64,000 nucleotides of DNA from JADJNY01 sp046349615 (GTDB lineage Bacteria > Planctomycetota > UBA1135 > GCA-002686595): positions 124,001-188,000 of the forward strand of contig JAXMBZ010000001.1 of the NCBI GenBank assembly GCA_046349615.1, read 5' to 3'. Position numbers and translations under genes: made by a program. The first letter of the stretch is position 1; each line of letters starts with the position of its first letter. The notes beneath the pieces are model-generated. The model had not been told where the DNA came from, did not search any database, and saw only the letters and a program-made list of their open reading frames with translations. This document shows positions 53,743-63,093 of this stretch, piece after piece.

Positions 53743-55695
53743 ATGCCGCTCCGTTTCCTCGCCCTCGTGTGCGCGTGCTGCACGCTCGCCGTGCGCGTTC
53801 GCGCGGGCGAGGTGACGCAGGCGCGCATCGACGAGGCGATCGAGCGCGGCGTGCAGGGTCTGCTGCGCCTCTACGCCGACGGCTTCGGTCGCGGGCGCGC
53901 CGGACTGCCGCAGGGACCAGAGCTCGTCGACCGGCCGGGGCTCCGCGCGCTCACCGCGTACACCCTCGTGAAGTCGGGCCTGCCGAAGGAACATCCCGTC
54001 GTCGAGCGGCTGCTCACGCGGCTCTCGTTCGAGACGGTCACGGGGACGTACGACCGCGCGTGCCTCCTGATGGCGCTCGAAGCCGTCGGCGGAGACGAGA
54101 CGCGCGCGTGGATCGCGGAGCTCGCTCAGGCGCTGATCGCGTCGCAGGAAGCGCGGGGCGATTGGGGCTATCCGGGCGGAGGCGATCTCTCGAACACGCA
54201 GTACGCCGCGCTCGGTCTGCGCGCCGCGGAGAATGCGGGCGTCGAGGTCCCGGCCGGGACTTGGCGCAGGCTCGCGCGCGCCGTGCTCGCGTACCGCGCG
54301 AACGACGGCGGCTTCGGCTACTCGCCGGGCGCGAGTGCGTCGTACGGCTCGATGACCACGGCGGGCATCGGCACCCTCGCGATCTGCGAGGCCGAACTCG
54401 CGCGCGCGCGCGCGCTTGACGGCGAGCTCGAGCGCGAGCTCCCGCGAGCGCGGGCCTCGGGCTGGCGCTGGCTCGACGAGCACTTCACCGTCGAGGAGAA
54501 CCCCGGTGGGCCCGGGTGGCTGCACTACTACCTCTACGGGCTCGAGCGCGCGGGCGCGCTCGCGAACGTCGAGCGCGTCGGCGATCACGGTTGGTACACG
54601 GAGGGCGCGCGCGTGCTGCTCGACACGCAGGGCGGCGACGGCGATTGGGCGGGGACGTTCGAGCGCGAGTCGACGCTCTTCGCGCTGCTCTTCCTGCGGC
54701 GCGCGACGAGCACGAGCGCTCCGCGCACGGTCGAGCCCGGTGCGACGCGCGTCGAGCGTGACGGAGTCGTGCTCGCGGGCCCGGTGTGGTTCGCAACGGA
54801 GGGCACGGGGCCCGTGCGACTCTCGATCGAGGGCTTTTCTCCAGAGCTCCGGCGCGAGCTCGAGCGGCCGGCGGAGCGGGGCCTCGGCCTGCGCGTCGTG
54901 CGCGTCGAGTACCTCGCCTCCGAGGTGCCCGTCGCGGTCGTTCTCGGCGATCCGGATCATCCCTCGGGCGCGCAGCGCTTCGAGGCCGTGTGCTCGACGC
55001 TTCCTCCAGGGAAGCAGGAGCTCCGCGCGCGCGTGCTCGTGCGCGAGCCGCGCAAGCGCGCGGACGAGCAGCGCGACGCGAGGCCGCGCGGTCCGCGCGA
55101 AGGCGGAAAAGCGCCGAACGGCCGAGCGCCGCGCAAAGGAACGGCGAAGCGCTCCATGGACGACGAGGACGAGCTGGGGCCCGTGCGGGTGATCACGTCC
55201 GGCGTCGCCGTCGTCGACGTGCGCGAGGCGTTCACGCGGCACTCGCGCGCGGAGTCGCCGCCCTCGATCGCGCTGCGCACGGCGCAAGCGTCGGCCACGA
55301 GCACGCTCTCGAGGTGGATCGAGGTCGTCGGCTTCGATTTCGGCGCGCGCTCCGCCGTCGACGGGAACCCGCGCAACCCGTGGATCGCCGACCCGAAGGA
55401 TGCGACGCCGATGCTGCGCGTGACGCTGCGCACGCCGATCCGCGCCGATCGAGTGCGCGTGCGGCCCGCGCAGCTCCTGCCGCGCACGCCGGATCGGCTC
55501 GTGACGCCGAGCGAGGTCGTGATCGTCGTGAACGCGGACCCGCCGCGCACGCTCGCGCTCGGCAAGGACGGCGGCGAACTGCGCCTCGGGCGCGAGGTCG
55601 ACGTGCGCGTCGTCGAGCTGCGCATCCCGGCGAAGCCCGGCGCCGAGCAGGTGTTCGGGATCGGCGAGGTCGAGCTCGCGCTCGACGGTTCGTGA
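53743..55695 (+). CDS. secreted alpha/alpha-toroid (prenyltransferase/squalene-cyclase repeat) protein
   Basis: 650 residues. Signal peptide (FLALVCACCTLAVRVRAG). Residues about 20-340 hold repeats typical of terpenoid-cyclase/prenyltransferase toroids: GDWGYPGGGDLSNTQYAALG, NDGGFGYSPGASASYGSMTT, GGPGWLHYYLYGLERAG and GGDGDWAG. The catalytic DxDD of cyclases is absent, so it is likely not a cyclase; secreted toroid proteins of this kind are common in planctomycetes with unknown role. The C-terminal third has a basic linker and a discoidin-like beta domain (SRWIEVVGFDFGARSAVDGN). ATG 53743 chosen because the signal starts there. Confidence 0.78.
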   Translation: MPLRFLALVCACCTLAVRVRAGEVTQARIDEAIERGVQGLLRLYADGFGRGRAGLPQGPELVDRPGLRALTAYTLVKSGLPKEHPVVERLLTRLSFETVTGTYDRACLLMALEAVGGDETRAWIAELAQALIASQEARGDWGYPGGGDLSNTQYAALGLRAAENAGVEVPAGTWRRLARAVLAYRANDGGFGYSPGASASYGSMTTAGIGTLAICEAELARARALDGELERELPRARASGWRWLDEHFTVEENPGGPGWLHYYLYGLERAGALANVERVGDHGWYTEGARVLLDTQGGDGDWAGTFERESTLFALLFLRRATSTSAPRTVEPGATRVERDGVVLAGPVWFATEGTGPVRLSIEGFSPELRRELERPAERGLGLRVVRVEYLASEVPVAVVLGDPDHPSGAQRFEAVCSTLPPGKQELRARVLVREPRKRADEQRDARPRGPREGGKAPNGRAPRKGTAKRSMDDEDELGPVRVITSGVAVVDVREAFTRHSRAESPPSIALRTAQASATSTLSRWIEVVGFDFGARSAVDGNPRNPWIADPKDATPMLRVTLRTPIRADRVRVRPAQLLPRTPDRLVTPSEVVIVVNADPPRTLALGKDGGELRLGREVDVRVVELRIPAKPGAEQVFGIGEVELALDGS

Positions 55696-55781
55696 GCGTC
55701 CAGTTCAAGATTCGCGCATCCGCGTGACGATCTCGGCTTCGGGGCATGCGGCGCGAGCCGCCATCGAGGAGGGGGACCAGC

Positions 55782-57155
55782 GTGGAAGAGGGGAATTCGC
55801 GCGCCGATTCGGCGCGGGGTGAGTCGTTCGAGGCGTTCGAGGACGTCGATCCGATTCGCGAAGCAGCCAAGGCGCGCGCGGAAGCACTGCGCTCGCGCAT
55901 CGCGATCGTCGCCGGCGTGGCAGCGATCACGCTCGGAGTCGCGCTCGTCGCGGCGCCGGCGCGCGAGAGCCGGCGCAGCGACGAGGAGTCTCCGACGAAG
56001 CCGCACGCGAGCTCGACGGGGACGCGGCCGGCGCACGAGGCGGCCGTGCGTTCACCGCATGAAGCCGCTCCGAGCACACCGCACGACGCGGCGGCGAGCG
56101 CGTCGCACGAAGGCGGCGCCTCGAGCGCGTCGATCCGCTCGTCGTCGAGCGACACCACGTCGTCGGGGGCGATCGCTCCCCGTTCGTCGTCGAGCGCGCG
56201 CGCTCCGCACCGCGACGAGCTGCTCGGCGTCGCACCGATCCCAGGTGCGTCGACGCTCGAGTGGAACACTCCGAGCGGGTGGAGCGAGCTCGCCCCCGGC
56301 CCGATGCGCGTCGCGAGCTTCCGCGTCGCGGGCGACTCGAACGCGGAGTGCGCGCTCGTCGTTCTCGGCGGCGAAGGCGGCGGAATCGGCGCGAACGTGA
56401 ACCGCTGGCGCACGCAGATGGGCCTCGGCCCGCTCGAGCCCGACGCGATGGAAGCTCTGCCGCGCGAACCGTTCCTCGGCGGCGATGCGGTCTTCGTCGA
56501 CCTGCGCGGCACGTACACGGGGATGAACGCGAGCGGAGCGAAGTCCGACGCGCGTCTCGTCGGCCTCCTGCGCGTCGCGCCCGGCGGCTCCGCCTTCCTC
56601 AAGATGACGGGCCCTTCGAGCACGCTCGAGCACGAGCTCGAGAACTTCCGCGCGCTCGCACACTCCTTCCGTCCGAAGGGCAGCGAGGACGACGCGCTCG
56701 AGGCCGCGATCGGCGGCGCCCCCGCGCGCCTCGTGTGGAAGGCCCCCGAAGGCTGGCGCGCCGGCCCCGATCGCCCGACGCGCGTCGCAACCTACCTGAT
56801 CGGCGAGCACGGCGAAGCCGAGTGCTACGTCACCGCGCTCCAAGGCGAGAGCGGCGGCGAGCTCGCGAACGCCAACCGCTGGCGCCACCAGCTCGGCGCG
56901 CGCGCTTGGAGCCAAGCCGAGCTCGACGCCCAACCGCGCGTCAACCTGCTCGGCGCCGACGTCGCGCGAATCGAAGCCGAAGGCCCGCTCGAGCGCGAAC
57001 ACGAACTCCCGCTCGACCACGCCGTCCTGCTGGGCGCCGCCCGCATCCGCTCCGGCACCTCGATCTTCGTGAAGCTGACCGGCCCCGCCGAAGTCGTGAA
57101 CGAGGCCCGCGCCGCCTTCGAGTCGTTCTGCGCGACCTTGGACGAAGTGCGCTGA
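55782..57155 (+). CDS. membrane-anchored protein with two copies of an unassigned ~150-residue domain
   Basis: 457 residues from GTG 55782, which has AGGAGG eight bases upstream; the ATG at 55746 lacks one. One transmembrane segment (IAIVAGVAAITLGVALVAA) follows a charged cytoplasmic stretch. A Ser/Ala/His-rich linker leads to two repeats. Each has W.xPxGW, GPxRVASF or RVATY, AEC, a GExGG segment, NxNRWRxQxG, and a conserved GxSxFxKxTGP near its end. I do not recognise the family. The repeats are probably periplasmic and may bind a ligand in duplicate. Confidence 0.7.
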   Translation: MEEGNSRADSARGESFEAFEDVDPIREAAKARAEALRSRIAIVAGVAAITLGVALVAAPARESRRSDEESPTKPHASSTGTRPAHEAAVRSPHEAAPSTPHDAAASASHEGGASSASIRSSSSDTTSSGAIAPRSSSSARAPHRDELLGVAPIPGASTLEWNTPSGWSELAPGPMRVASFRVAGDSNAECALVVLGGEGGGIGANVNRWRTQMGLGPLEPDAMEALPREPFLGGDAVFVDLRGTYTGMNASGAKSDARLVGLLRVAPGGSAFLKMTGPSSTLEHELENFRALAHSFRPKGSEDDALEAAIGGAPARLVWKAPEGWRAGPDRPTRVATYLIGEHGEAECYVTALQGESGGELANANRWRHQLGARAWSQAELDAQPRVNLLGADVARIEAEGPLEREHELPLDHAVLLGAARIRSGTSIFVKLTGPAEVVNEARAAFESFCATLDEVR

Positions 57156-57199
57156 ACGATCCACGACCACACAGCGACGAGTTGCCGAGAGACAACAGA

Positions 57200-57330
57200 A
57201 CTCCGCACGAGCCCCGACCGGTTCCTCCGGTCAGGGCTCGTGCGGAGTCTGGAATGCGTCGCATCCCAATGTGCGCCATTGCGCCCAGTCTCCGTCGCGC
57301 CTCATCTGCCTCCCGCGCTCCCGACCGACC
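57200..57330 (+). repeat. 131-bp structured repeat, copy 3
   Basis: A 22-base stem (57200-57221 with 57227-57248, one mismatch) closes on TTCCT. Outer ACTCCGC/GCGGAGT and apical CCGG match copies 1 and 2; the stem middle is different again but paired. The tail keeps GGAATGCG, GCATCCCAATGTGCGCC, CCCAGTCTCC and the end GCGCTCCCGACCGACC, close to copy 1. It lies in the 292-bp gap between the two-repeat protein and the DUF2959 gene. A GTTG...CAAC mini-hairpin precedes it at 57181-57196. Confidence 0.85.
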
Positions 57331-57447
57331 CCGCGCAACATTCAAGATCCCACCCCCGCCCCTCCGAAACAGAACCAAGCCGAGGAGCTTCAGCGCGTGG
57401 CAGCGCGCACTCTCGGCCATGCAAGAAGTCGGAGGAGACAACCCGTG

Positions 57448-58371
57448 ATGCGCACCGCGCTCGCCCGTTCCGTGTTCGTGTTCGTTCCCGCGTGCCTCGT
57501 CATCGCCTCGTGCGCCAGCACGACGGAACAAAGTCAGAGCCTGCGCCAAGTCGACGACCTGCTCTCGCACATCGAGCGCATGCAAGTCGAGACCCTCGTC
57601 GCCAAGGAAAAGTCCCACGCCGCGCTCGACCAGCTCAAGACGCTGACCGCTCCGAGCTTCGCCGGCGATCCCAACGCCCAATACACCCAGTTCGTCCAAG
57701 CCATCGATCAATCCGAGGCCCAAGCGCGCACGATCTCGACGAACATCTTCCCGATGAAGGAAGCCGCCGAGTCCATGTTCCAACAGTGGACCGTCGACCT
57801 CGAGTCCTTCGGCAACTCGCGCATGCGTTCGCGCAGCGCGATGCGCATGGAGGAAACCCGCACGCGCTACCAGAACGTGCTCTCCGCCGCGACGGCCGTG
57901 CGCGTCGCGCTCGAGACCTACAATTCGGACCTCCGTGACCACGCGCTGTTCCTCGGCCACGACTTCAATGCCGCCGCCGTCCAGTCGATCACGTCCGACG
58001 TCGCGACGATGTCCGACCAGATCCTCGAGCTCGACCAGCGCTTCGATGCGTGCGTGACGGCCGCGAAGGCGTATGTCGAGGCCGGCGCGCTCCACGGCCA
58101 GATCGAGAGCGCTCCGAACGAGACGCCGAGCACGCCCGCCGCGACCGCGACGTCGACGCAGACGACGAAGCCCGCTCAGCCGCCGCGCAAGCGCCGCATG
58201 ACGACGCTCCCGCCCGCGCAGGGCACGCCGGCGGCCGCGCCGAGCGGAGCGACGCCTGCGCCGACGGACGGCAACGGCACGCCGCCGCAAGACTCGAACG
58301 GATCGAACTCGAGCTCCTCGAGCACGAACGGCACGACCCCGGGGACGCACACGAAGACCACGGCCGGCTGA
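57448..58371 (+). CDS. DUF2959 lipoprotein with Pro/Thr/Ser-rich tail
   Basis: 307 residues. Lipobox LVIASCAS near the N-terminus. Residues about 30-210 match DUF2959: QVETLVAKEKSHAALDQLK, AIDQSEAQARTISTNI, SRSAMRMEETRTRYQNVL, HALFLGHDFNAAAVQSI, a long helical family of periplasmic proteins with unknown role. The last 90 residues are low-complexity Thr/Pro/Ser/Asn, not part of the family. GGAGGA at 57431-57436 could serve GTG 57445 or ATG 57448; either gives the same protein apart from one residue. Repeat copy 3 lies just upstream. Confidence 0.8.
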   Translation: MRTALARSVFVFVPACLVIASCASTTEQSQSLRQVDDLLSHIERMQVETLVAKEKSHAALDQLKTLTAPSFAGDPNAQYTQFVQAIDQSEAQARTISTNIFPMKEAAESMFQQWTVDLESFGNSRMRSRSAMRMEETRTRYQNVLSAATAVRVALETYNSDLRDHALFLGHDFNAAAVQSITSDVATMSDQILELDQRFDACVTAAKAYVEAGALHGQIESAPNETPSTPAATATSTQTTKPAQPPRKRRMTTLPPAQGTPAAAPSGATPAPTDGNGTPPQDSNGSNSSSSSTNGTTPGTHTKTTAG

Positions 58372-58459
58372 CGCGCTCTGCGTTCCGAGCGGCGACGTCG
58401 CGGCCTGTTCGCATGCCGCGCGCGCCGTCGGATCGCCGCGTACCAGGAGGTGATGCTTC

Positions 58460-60814
58460 GTGAGCTGGACGCTCCTCATCCTGCTCGTGCTCGCGCTCGG
58501 CGTCGCGCTGTGCGCGGCGTGGGTGCGCCGCCGTGAGCTCGAGCGCATGCGCGCGCACGTCGAGGAGCGCAGCCACGCGGTGCGCGCGGGCAGCGACAAA
58601 GCGCAGCTCCAGCACCCCGTGATCGACCTCTCGCGCTGCCTCGGCTGCGGGAAGTGCGTCACCGCTTGCCCGGAGGAAGGCGTGCTCGCGCTCGTCCACG
58701 GCCAGGCCGCGGTCGTCAACGGCGCGCGCTGCACCGGCGTCGCCGCGTGCGAGCGCGAGTGTCCGGTCGACGCGATCCGCGTGACGCTGACGGACCTCGA
58801 GGAGCGCCGCGACGTGCCCGTGCTCAGCGAGTCGCTCGAAGCGCACGGCACGCCGGGCCTCTTCCTCGCGGGCGAGGTGACCGCACACGCGCTGATCAAG
58901 ACCGCGATCGAGCACGGGACCGCCGTCGCGGCCGAGGTCGCGCGACGCATGCAGGCACGAGGTCGCGCGACGCAGCTCGCGGCCGCGCCGTCGCTCGTCG
59001 GGGCGCGCGAGGGGACGCTCGTGCACGCCGGAGTCGGAGCGCACTCAGGCGACGCGAGTCGTTCGCACGCGCCCGGCGCCGTCGAGCCCGACGCGGCCGT
59101 CCACGACCTGATCGTCGTCGGCGCGGGGCCCGCCGGGCTCGCGTGCGCGCTCGAAGCGAAGAAGCGCGGGCTCGACTGCGTCGTGCTCGACCAGGACGAG
59201 ACGCTCGGCGGCACGGTCGCGAAGTACCCGCGACAGAAGCTCGTCTTGATGCAGCCGGTCGACCTCCCGCTCCACGGTCGGCTCGCGAAGCGCGAGTACT
59301 CGAAGGAGGAGCTGATCGAGCTCTGGAATCGCGTCGCGGCGGAGCACGCGCTCCCGATCCGGCATGGCGAGGTGTTGGAGACGGTCGAGCGCGACGCGGA
59401 CGGCGTGTTCGTCGTCCGCACGCAGAACGGCGCGCGACGTGCACGCCACGTCTGCCTCGCGATCGGACGACGCGGCACGCCGAACGTCCTCGGCGTGCCG
59501 GGCGAAGCGCTCCCGAAGGTCGCCTACTCGATCGTGGACGCGCAGTCGTATCAGCACCGGCGCGTGCTGGTCGTCGGCGGCGGCGACAGCGCCGTCGAGG
59601 CCGCGGTCGCGCTCGCGGAGCAACCGGGGAACGAGGTCGCGCTGTCGTACCGCGGCACGACGTTCTTCCGCGCGCGGTTGCGGAACGCGCGGCGTCTCGA
59701 CCTCCTCGCGGCGCAGGGCAAGGTACGCGTCCTCTTCGAGAGTCGCGTGCGCGCGATCCACGTAGATTCGGTCGAGCTCGAGGTCGAAGCGGGCAACGTC
59801 GTGCGCCGCGAGACGCTCCCGAACGACGACGTGTTCGTCTTCGCGGGCGGCAAGCCGCCGTTCCCGCTGCTCGAGCGCGCGGGCGTGTCGTTCGATCCCG
59901 CGCTGCGTCCGAAGGCCGCGCCGATCGGCGAGCAGGGGCCGGGGCTCGTGCGCGCGCTCGCGATCGGATTCGCGCTCGCGCTCGGCGCGCTCGCATGGGC
60001 GCTCGTGCACGCCGACTACTACGCGCTCCCGATCGAGACGCGCCCCGAGCACGACGAGCACCTGTGGCTGCGCCCCGGGCTCGGACTCGGGCTCGCGTTC
60101 GGCGTCGCGTCGCTCGCGCTCGTCGTCGTCAACCTGCTCTACGTCGCGCGGCGCGCGAACTGGTGGAAGTTCCGCTTCGGCACGCTGACGGGGTGGATGA
60201 CGAGCCACGTCGCGACGGGCGTGCTCGCCGTGCTCACCGCGACGCTGCACGGCGGCATGGCGCCGCGCGACACGCTCGGCGGGCATTCGCTGTGGGCGAT
60301 GGTCGTGCTGCTCGTGTCGGGTGCGATCGGGCGCTACGTCTACGCGTGGGTGCCGCGCGCGGCGAACGGCCGCGAGCTCGAACGCGAGGAGCTCGAGCTG
60401 CGGCTCGAACGGCTCGCGTCGGAGGACGACGGCGGTCAACGCGCATTCGTCGATCGCGTGCGCGCGGTCGTCGCCGAGCACGTCGCGAACACGCAGTGGG
60501 ACGGCGGGATCCCGGCGCGCCTCCGCTCGATCGTGCTCGGCCGGAGCCGGTTGAGCGCCGAGCTCGAGCGGCTCGCCGCCGAAGCGCGCATGGAGGGCGC
60601 CCCCGAGGCGAACATCGAGCGCACGCTCGCGCTCGCGCGTGAGACGTGGCGCGTCGGCATGGCCGCGGCCCACTACGAGGACCTGCGCGGGCTCGTGAAC
60701 GCGTGGCGCTACGTCCACCGTTGGGTCGCGCTGCTCTTCGTCGTCCTCGTCGCGTTCCACGTCGTGAACGCGCTCCAGTACGGCGAGCTCCTCTTCACGG
60801 GAGGCGGGCGATGA
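58460..60814 (+). CDS. fused ferredoxin/FAD oxidoreductase/transmembrane (possible cytochrome b-like) protein
   Basis: 784 residues from GTG 58460, with a full AGGAGGTGAT at 58445-58454. N-terminal transmembrane helix (residues 4-22). [4Fe-4S] site one: C60, C63, C66, C70. Site two: C91, V94, C97, C101, one cysteine short. Then a flavin segment GLFLAGEVTAHALIKTAIEHG-type (given only in part), FAD motif GAGPAG at 221-226, and NAD(P)-type GGGDS at 373-377, as in thioredoxin-reductase-like enzymes. The last third has about five transmembrane segments with histidines (WMTSHVATG, TLHGGM, YVHRWVALLFVVLVAFHVVN), possible haem b ligands. It would pass electrons from NAD(P)H or ferredoxin across the membrane to the next gene's cytochrome. 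Stop overlaps that gene's ATG. Confidence 0.85.
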   Translation: MSWTLLILLVLALGVALCAAWVRRRELERMRAHVEERSHAVRAGSDKAQLQHPVIDLSRCLGCGKCVTACPEEGVLALVHGQAAVVNGARCTGVAACERECPVDAIRVTLTDLEERRDVPVLSESLEAHGTPGLFLAGEVTAHALIKTAIEHGTAVAAEVARRMQARGRATQLAAAPSLVGAREGTLVHAGVGAHSGDASRSHAPGAVEPDAAVHDLIVVGAGPAGLACALEAKKRGLDCVVLDQDETLGGTVAKYPRQKLVLMQPVDLPLHGRLAKREYSKEELIELWNRVAAEHALPIRHGEVLETVERDADGVFVVRTQNGARRARHVCLAIGRRGTPNVLGVPGEALPKVAYSIVDAQSYQHRRVLVVGGGDSAVEAAVALAEQPGNEVALSYRGTTFFRARLRNARRLDLLAAQGKVRVLFESRVRAIHVDSVELEVEAGNVVRRETLPNDDVFVFAGGKPPFPLLERAGVSFDPALRPKAAPIGEQGPGLVRALAIGFALALGALAWALVHADYYALPIETRPEHDEHLWLRPGLGLGLAFGVASLALVVVNLLYVARRANWWKFRFGTLTGWMTSHVATGVLAVLTATLHGGMAPRDTLGGHSLWAMVVLLVSGAIGRYVYAWVPRAANGRELEREELELRLERLASEDDGGQRAFVDRVRAVVAEHVANTQWDGGIPARLRSIVLGRSRLSAELERLAAEARMEGAPEANIERTLALARETWRVGMAAAHYEDLRGLVNAWRYVHRWVALLFVVLVAFHVVNALQYGELLFTGGGR

Positions 60815-62886
60815 ACTTGCGCAGTCCGAAGGTCTGGATCGCGTTCTTCTCGCTCGTCGCGGTGTCGTTCCTCGCGGTCGTCGACCTCGAGAAGAAGTCG
60901 CCGGGCCCGCTGACCGCGGTGCACGCGCGCGTCGAGGACCTCGCGGGCTCGAGCGGCTGCGCGTCCTGTCACGGCGGGTGGTTCACGTCGATGACCGAGG
61001 CGTGCCTCGAGTGCCACGCCGTCATCGAGTCGCAGATCGCGACGGGCGACGGCCTCCACGGCGCGCTCGGCAAGGAGAAGGCGAACGCGTGCGCGCTCTG
61101 CCACGGCGAGCACCACGGCGAGAGCTTCGCGATCGTCAACCGCGCGAGCTTCGCGCGCGCCGGCGTGAAGGACCCCGAGCACTTCGACCACGAGCTCGTC
61201 GGCTGGCGCATGGACGGCAAGCACCTCGAACAGGCGTGCAGCAAGTGCCACGAGAACGCGGACGTGCCCGTGCTCGCGAAGGACGAGCGGCGCTACGTCG
61301 GCCTCGACCAGAACTGCACGACGTGCCACGAGGACGTCCACAAGGGCGCGTTCCAGGTCGCGTGCGCGAGCTGCCACGGTCAGTCGGGGTGGAAGACGCT
61401 GCACTCCGAGGGTCACGAGCGCTTCCTGCCGCTCGTCGGCGGCCACGGCGCGCTCGACTGCCGCGCGTGTCACGCGCAGGGGACGACGCGTTCGCTGGAA
61501 GCGATCGCGTCGTCGGACCTCGAGCCCGTCGTCCGCACGTGCGAGGAGTGCCACGCGTCGCCGCACACGAACGCGTTCGCGTCGGGCGCGGCGCAGCTCG
61601 CCGGCCTGGAGCGCGGCACGGGCTGCGTCACGTGCCACGCGGCCGAGCACTCGAGCTTCCGCGAGCCGGGGCTCACCGTGACGGCGGAGCAGCACGCGCT
61701 CGCGGGCTACCCGCTCGTCGCTCCGCACGACGCGGTCGAGTGCGGGAAGTGCCACGCGCCCGAGCTCCGCGATTTCCGCGCGCGCTACCCGGGCCGCGGC
61801 GCGGAGCAGTGCAGCGCGTGCCACGAAGACGTCCACGAGGGCCAGTTCCAGACGGGCACGTTCGCGGGCGCCGAGTGCACGGCGTGCCACGATCGTCTGC
61901 ACTTCGAGCCGCACGCATTCACGGTCGAGAAGCACGCGCGGACCGGGATGCCGCTCGAAGGCAAGCACCTCGAAGCGAAGTGCGAGGACTGCCACGCGAA
62001 GGAGAACGAGGACGCCCCGCGCGCGTTCCACGGCACGGACGCGCACTGTGACGCGTGCCACGACGACGCCCACGCGGGCTTCTTCGACGCGCGCACGGAG
62101 CGCCTCCCCGAAGTCGCGCACGGCGACTGCGCGCGCTGTCACGACTCGACGGAGTTCGCGCACGTTCCTGACGAGCGCTTCGACCACGGACGGTGGACGG
62201 GCTTCGCGATCGAGGGCGCGCACGCGCAGGAGGACTGCACCGACTGCCACGTCCCGCGCGCGAAGCCGGGCGAGGCGAAGCGCTCGTTCGGACGCGTCGA
62301 GGAGCACTTCGGCGCGATGAAGGGCTGCGTCACGTGCCACCGCGACGTGCACGAGGGCCGCTTCGACGCGCCGAGCTTCCCGCGCGAGGTCGCGGGGCGC
62401 ACCGACTGCGCGCGCTGCCACGTGACGAGCTCCTTCCGCGCGTTCCCCGACGGCTTCGACCACGCGCGCTGGGCGGGCTATCCGCTCGTCGGCGACCACG
62501 CGGAGGTCGCGTGCTCGGGCTGCCACGCGCAGCTCCCGCGGGCGGACGCGGGCGGGCGCACGTGGGGCCGCGCGCGCGGCACCGCGTGCTCTGACTGCCA
62601 CATCGACGTCCACGAAGGCCAGTTCGCCGTCGAGGGCCGCACGGACTGCGCGAAGTGCCACTCGAGTTCGACCGCGTCGTTCTCGACGTTCGTGCACGAC
62701 CGGGACTCGCGGTTCGCGCTCGGCGAGCAGCACCGATCGCTCGCATGCGACGCGTGCCACAAGCCGCTCGTGCTCGCGGACGGCGAGGAGGTCGTGCGCT
62801 ACAAGCCGCTCCCGACGGAGTGCGCGGACTGCCACGGCGTGAACGAGGACGTGCTCCTGCGCCGGCCGCGCCGCGCGAACCGGTGA
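60811..62886 (+). CDS. multiheme cytochrome c with 23 CxxCH motifs
   Basis: 691 residues. An N-terminal hydrophobic segment (VWIAFFSLVAVSFLAVV) exports or anchors it. I count 23 CxxCH sites from CASCH at about residue 50 to CADCH near the C-terminus, roughly one per 30 residues. There is a repeating motif CxxCHxDVHxGxF/Q (five instances, e.g. CHEDVHEGQFQ, CHRDVHEGRF), typical of large electron-conduit cytochromes. The gene overlaps the FeS/FAD gene by four bases and is followed by a probable outer-membrane protein. Electron transfer across or out of the periplasm is inferred; no specific acceptor is shown. Confidence 0.93.
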   Translation: MNLRSPKVWIAFFSLVAVSFLAVVDLEKKSPGPLTAVHARVEDLAGSSGCASCHGGWFTSMTEACLECHAVIESQIATGDGLHGALGKEKANACALCHGEHHGESFAIVNRASFARAGVKDPEHFDHELVGWRMDGKHLEQACSKCHENADVPVLAKDERRYVGLDQNCTTCHEDVHKGAFQVACASCHGQSGWKTLHSEGHERFLPLVGGHGALDCRACHAQGTTRSLEAIASSDLEPVVRTCEECHASPHTNAFASGAAQLAGLERGTGCVTCHAAEHSSFREPGLTVTAEQHALAGYPLVAPHDAVECGKCHAPELRDFRARYPGRGAEQCSACHEDVHEGQFQTGTFAGAECTACHDRLHFEPHAFTVEKHARTGMPLEGKHLEAKCEDCHAKENEDAPRAFHGTDAHCDACHDDAHAGFFDARTERLPEVAHGDCARCHDSTEFAHVPDERFDHGRWTGFAIEGAHAQEDCTDCHVPRAKPGEAKRSFGRVEEHFGAMKGCVTCHRDVHEGRFDAPSFPREVAGRTDCARCHVTSSFRAFPDGFDHARWAGYPLVGDHAEVACSGCHAQLPRADAGGRTWGRARGTACSDCHIDVHEGQFAVEGRTDCAKCHSSSTASFSTFVHDRDSRFALGEQHRSLACDACHKPLVLADGEEVVRYKPLPTECADCHGVNEDVLLRRPRRANR

Positions 62887-62896
62887 CCAGATCGAT

Positions 62897-62935
62897 CGAC
62901 GCCGCGTGCGCGTGACGAACGCGCGCGGGGCGTCG
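62897..62935. terminator. hairpin between the 23-heme gene and the outer-membrane protein gene
   Basis: CGACGCC (62897-62903) pairs with GGCGTCG (62929-62935); inside, CGTGCGCGT pairs with ACGCGCGCG with one wobble, around a 5-base loop. It stands ten bases after the stop. It could terminate or attenuate before the next gene. The rest of the 207-bp spacer has no gene. Confidence 0.4.
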
Positions 62936-63093
62936 TCGTCGCATTCGACGAGAGTCGTCCGCAGCGCGCACGAGTTCTCCAAGGCGCGTCAAGGCTCGTG
63001 CTCGGCGCGGCCGACACTCGTACGGAGGACGCGTCGCGCGACGGAACCAGGAACCGTCGCACCGGCGTGGAGAGGCATGGGGGAGGAATCGGA

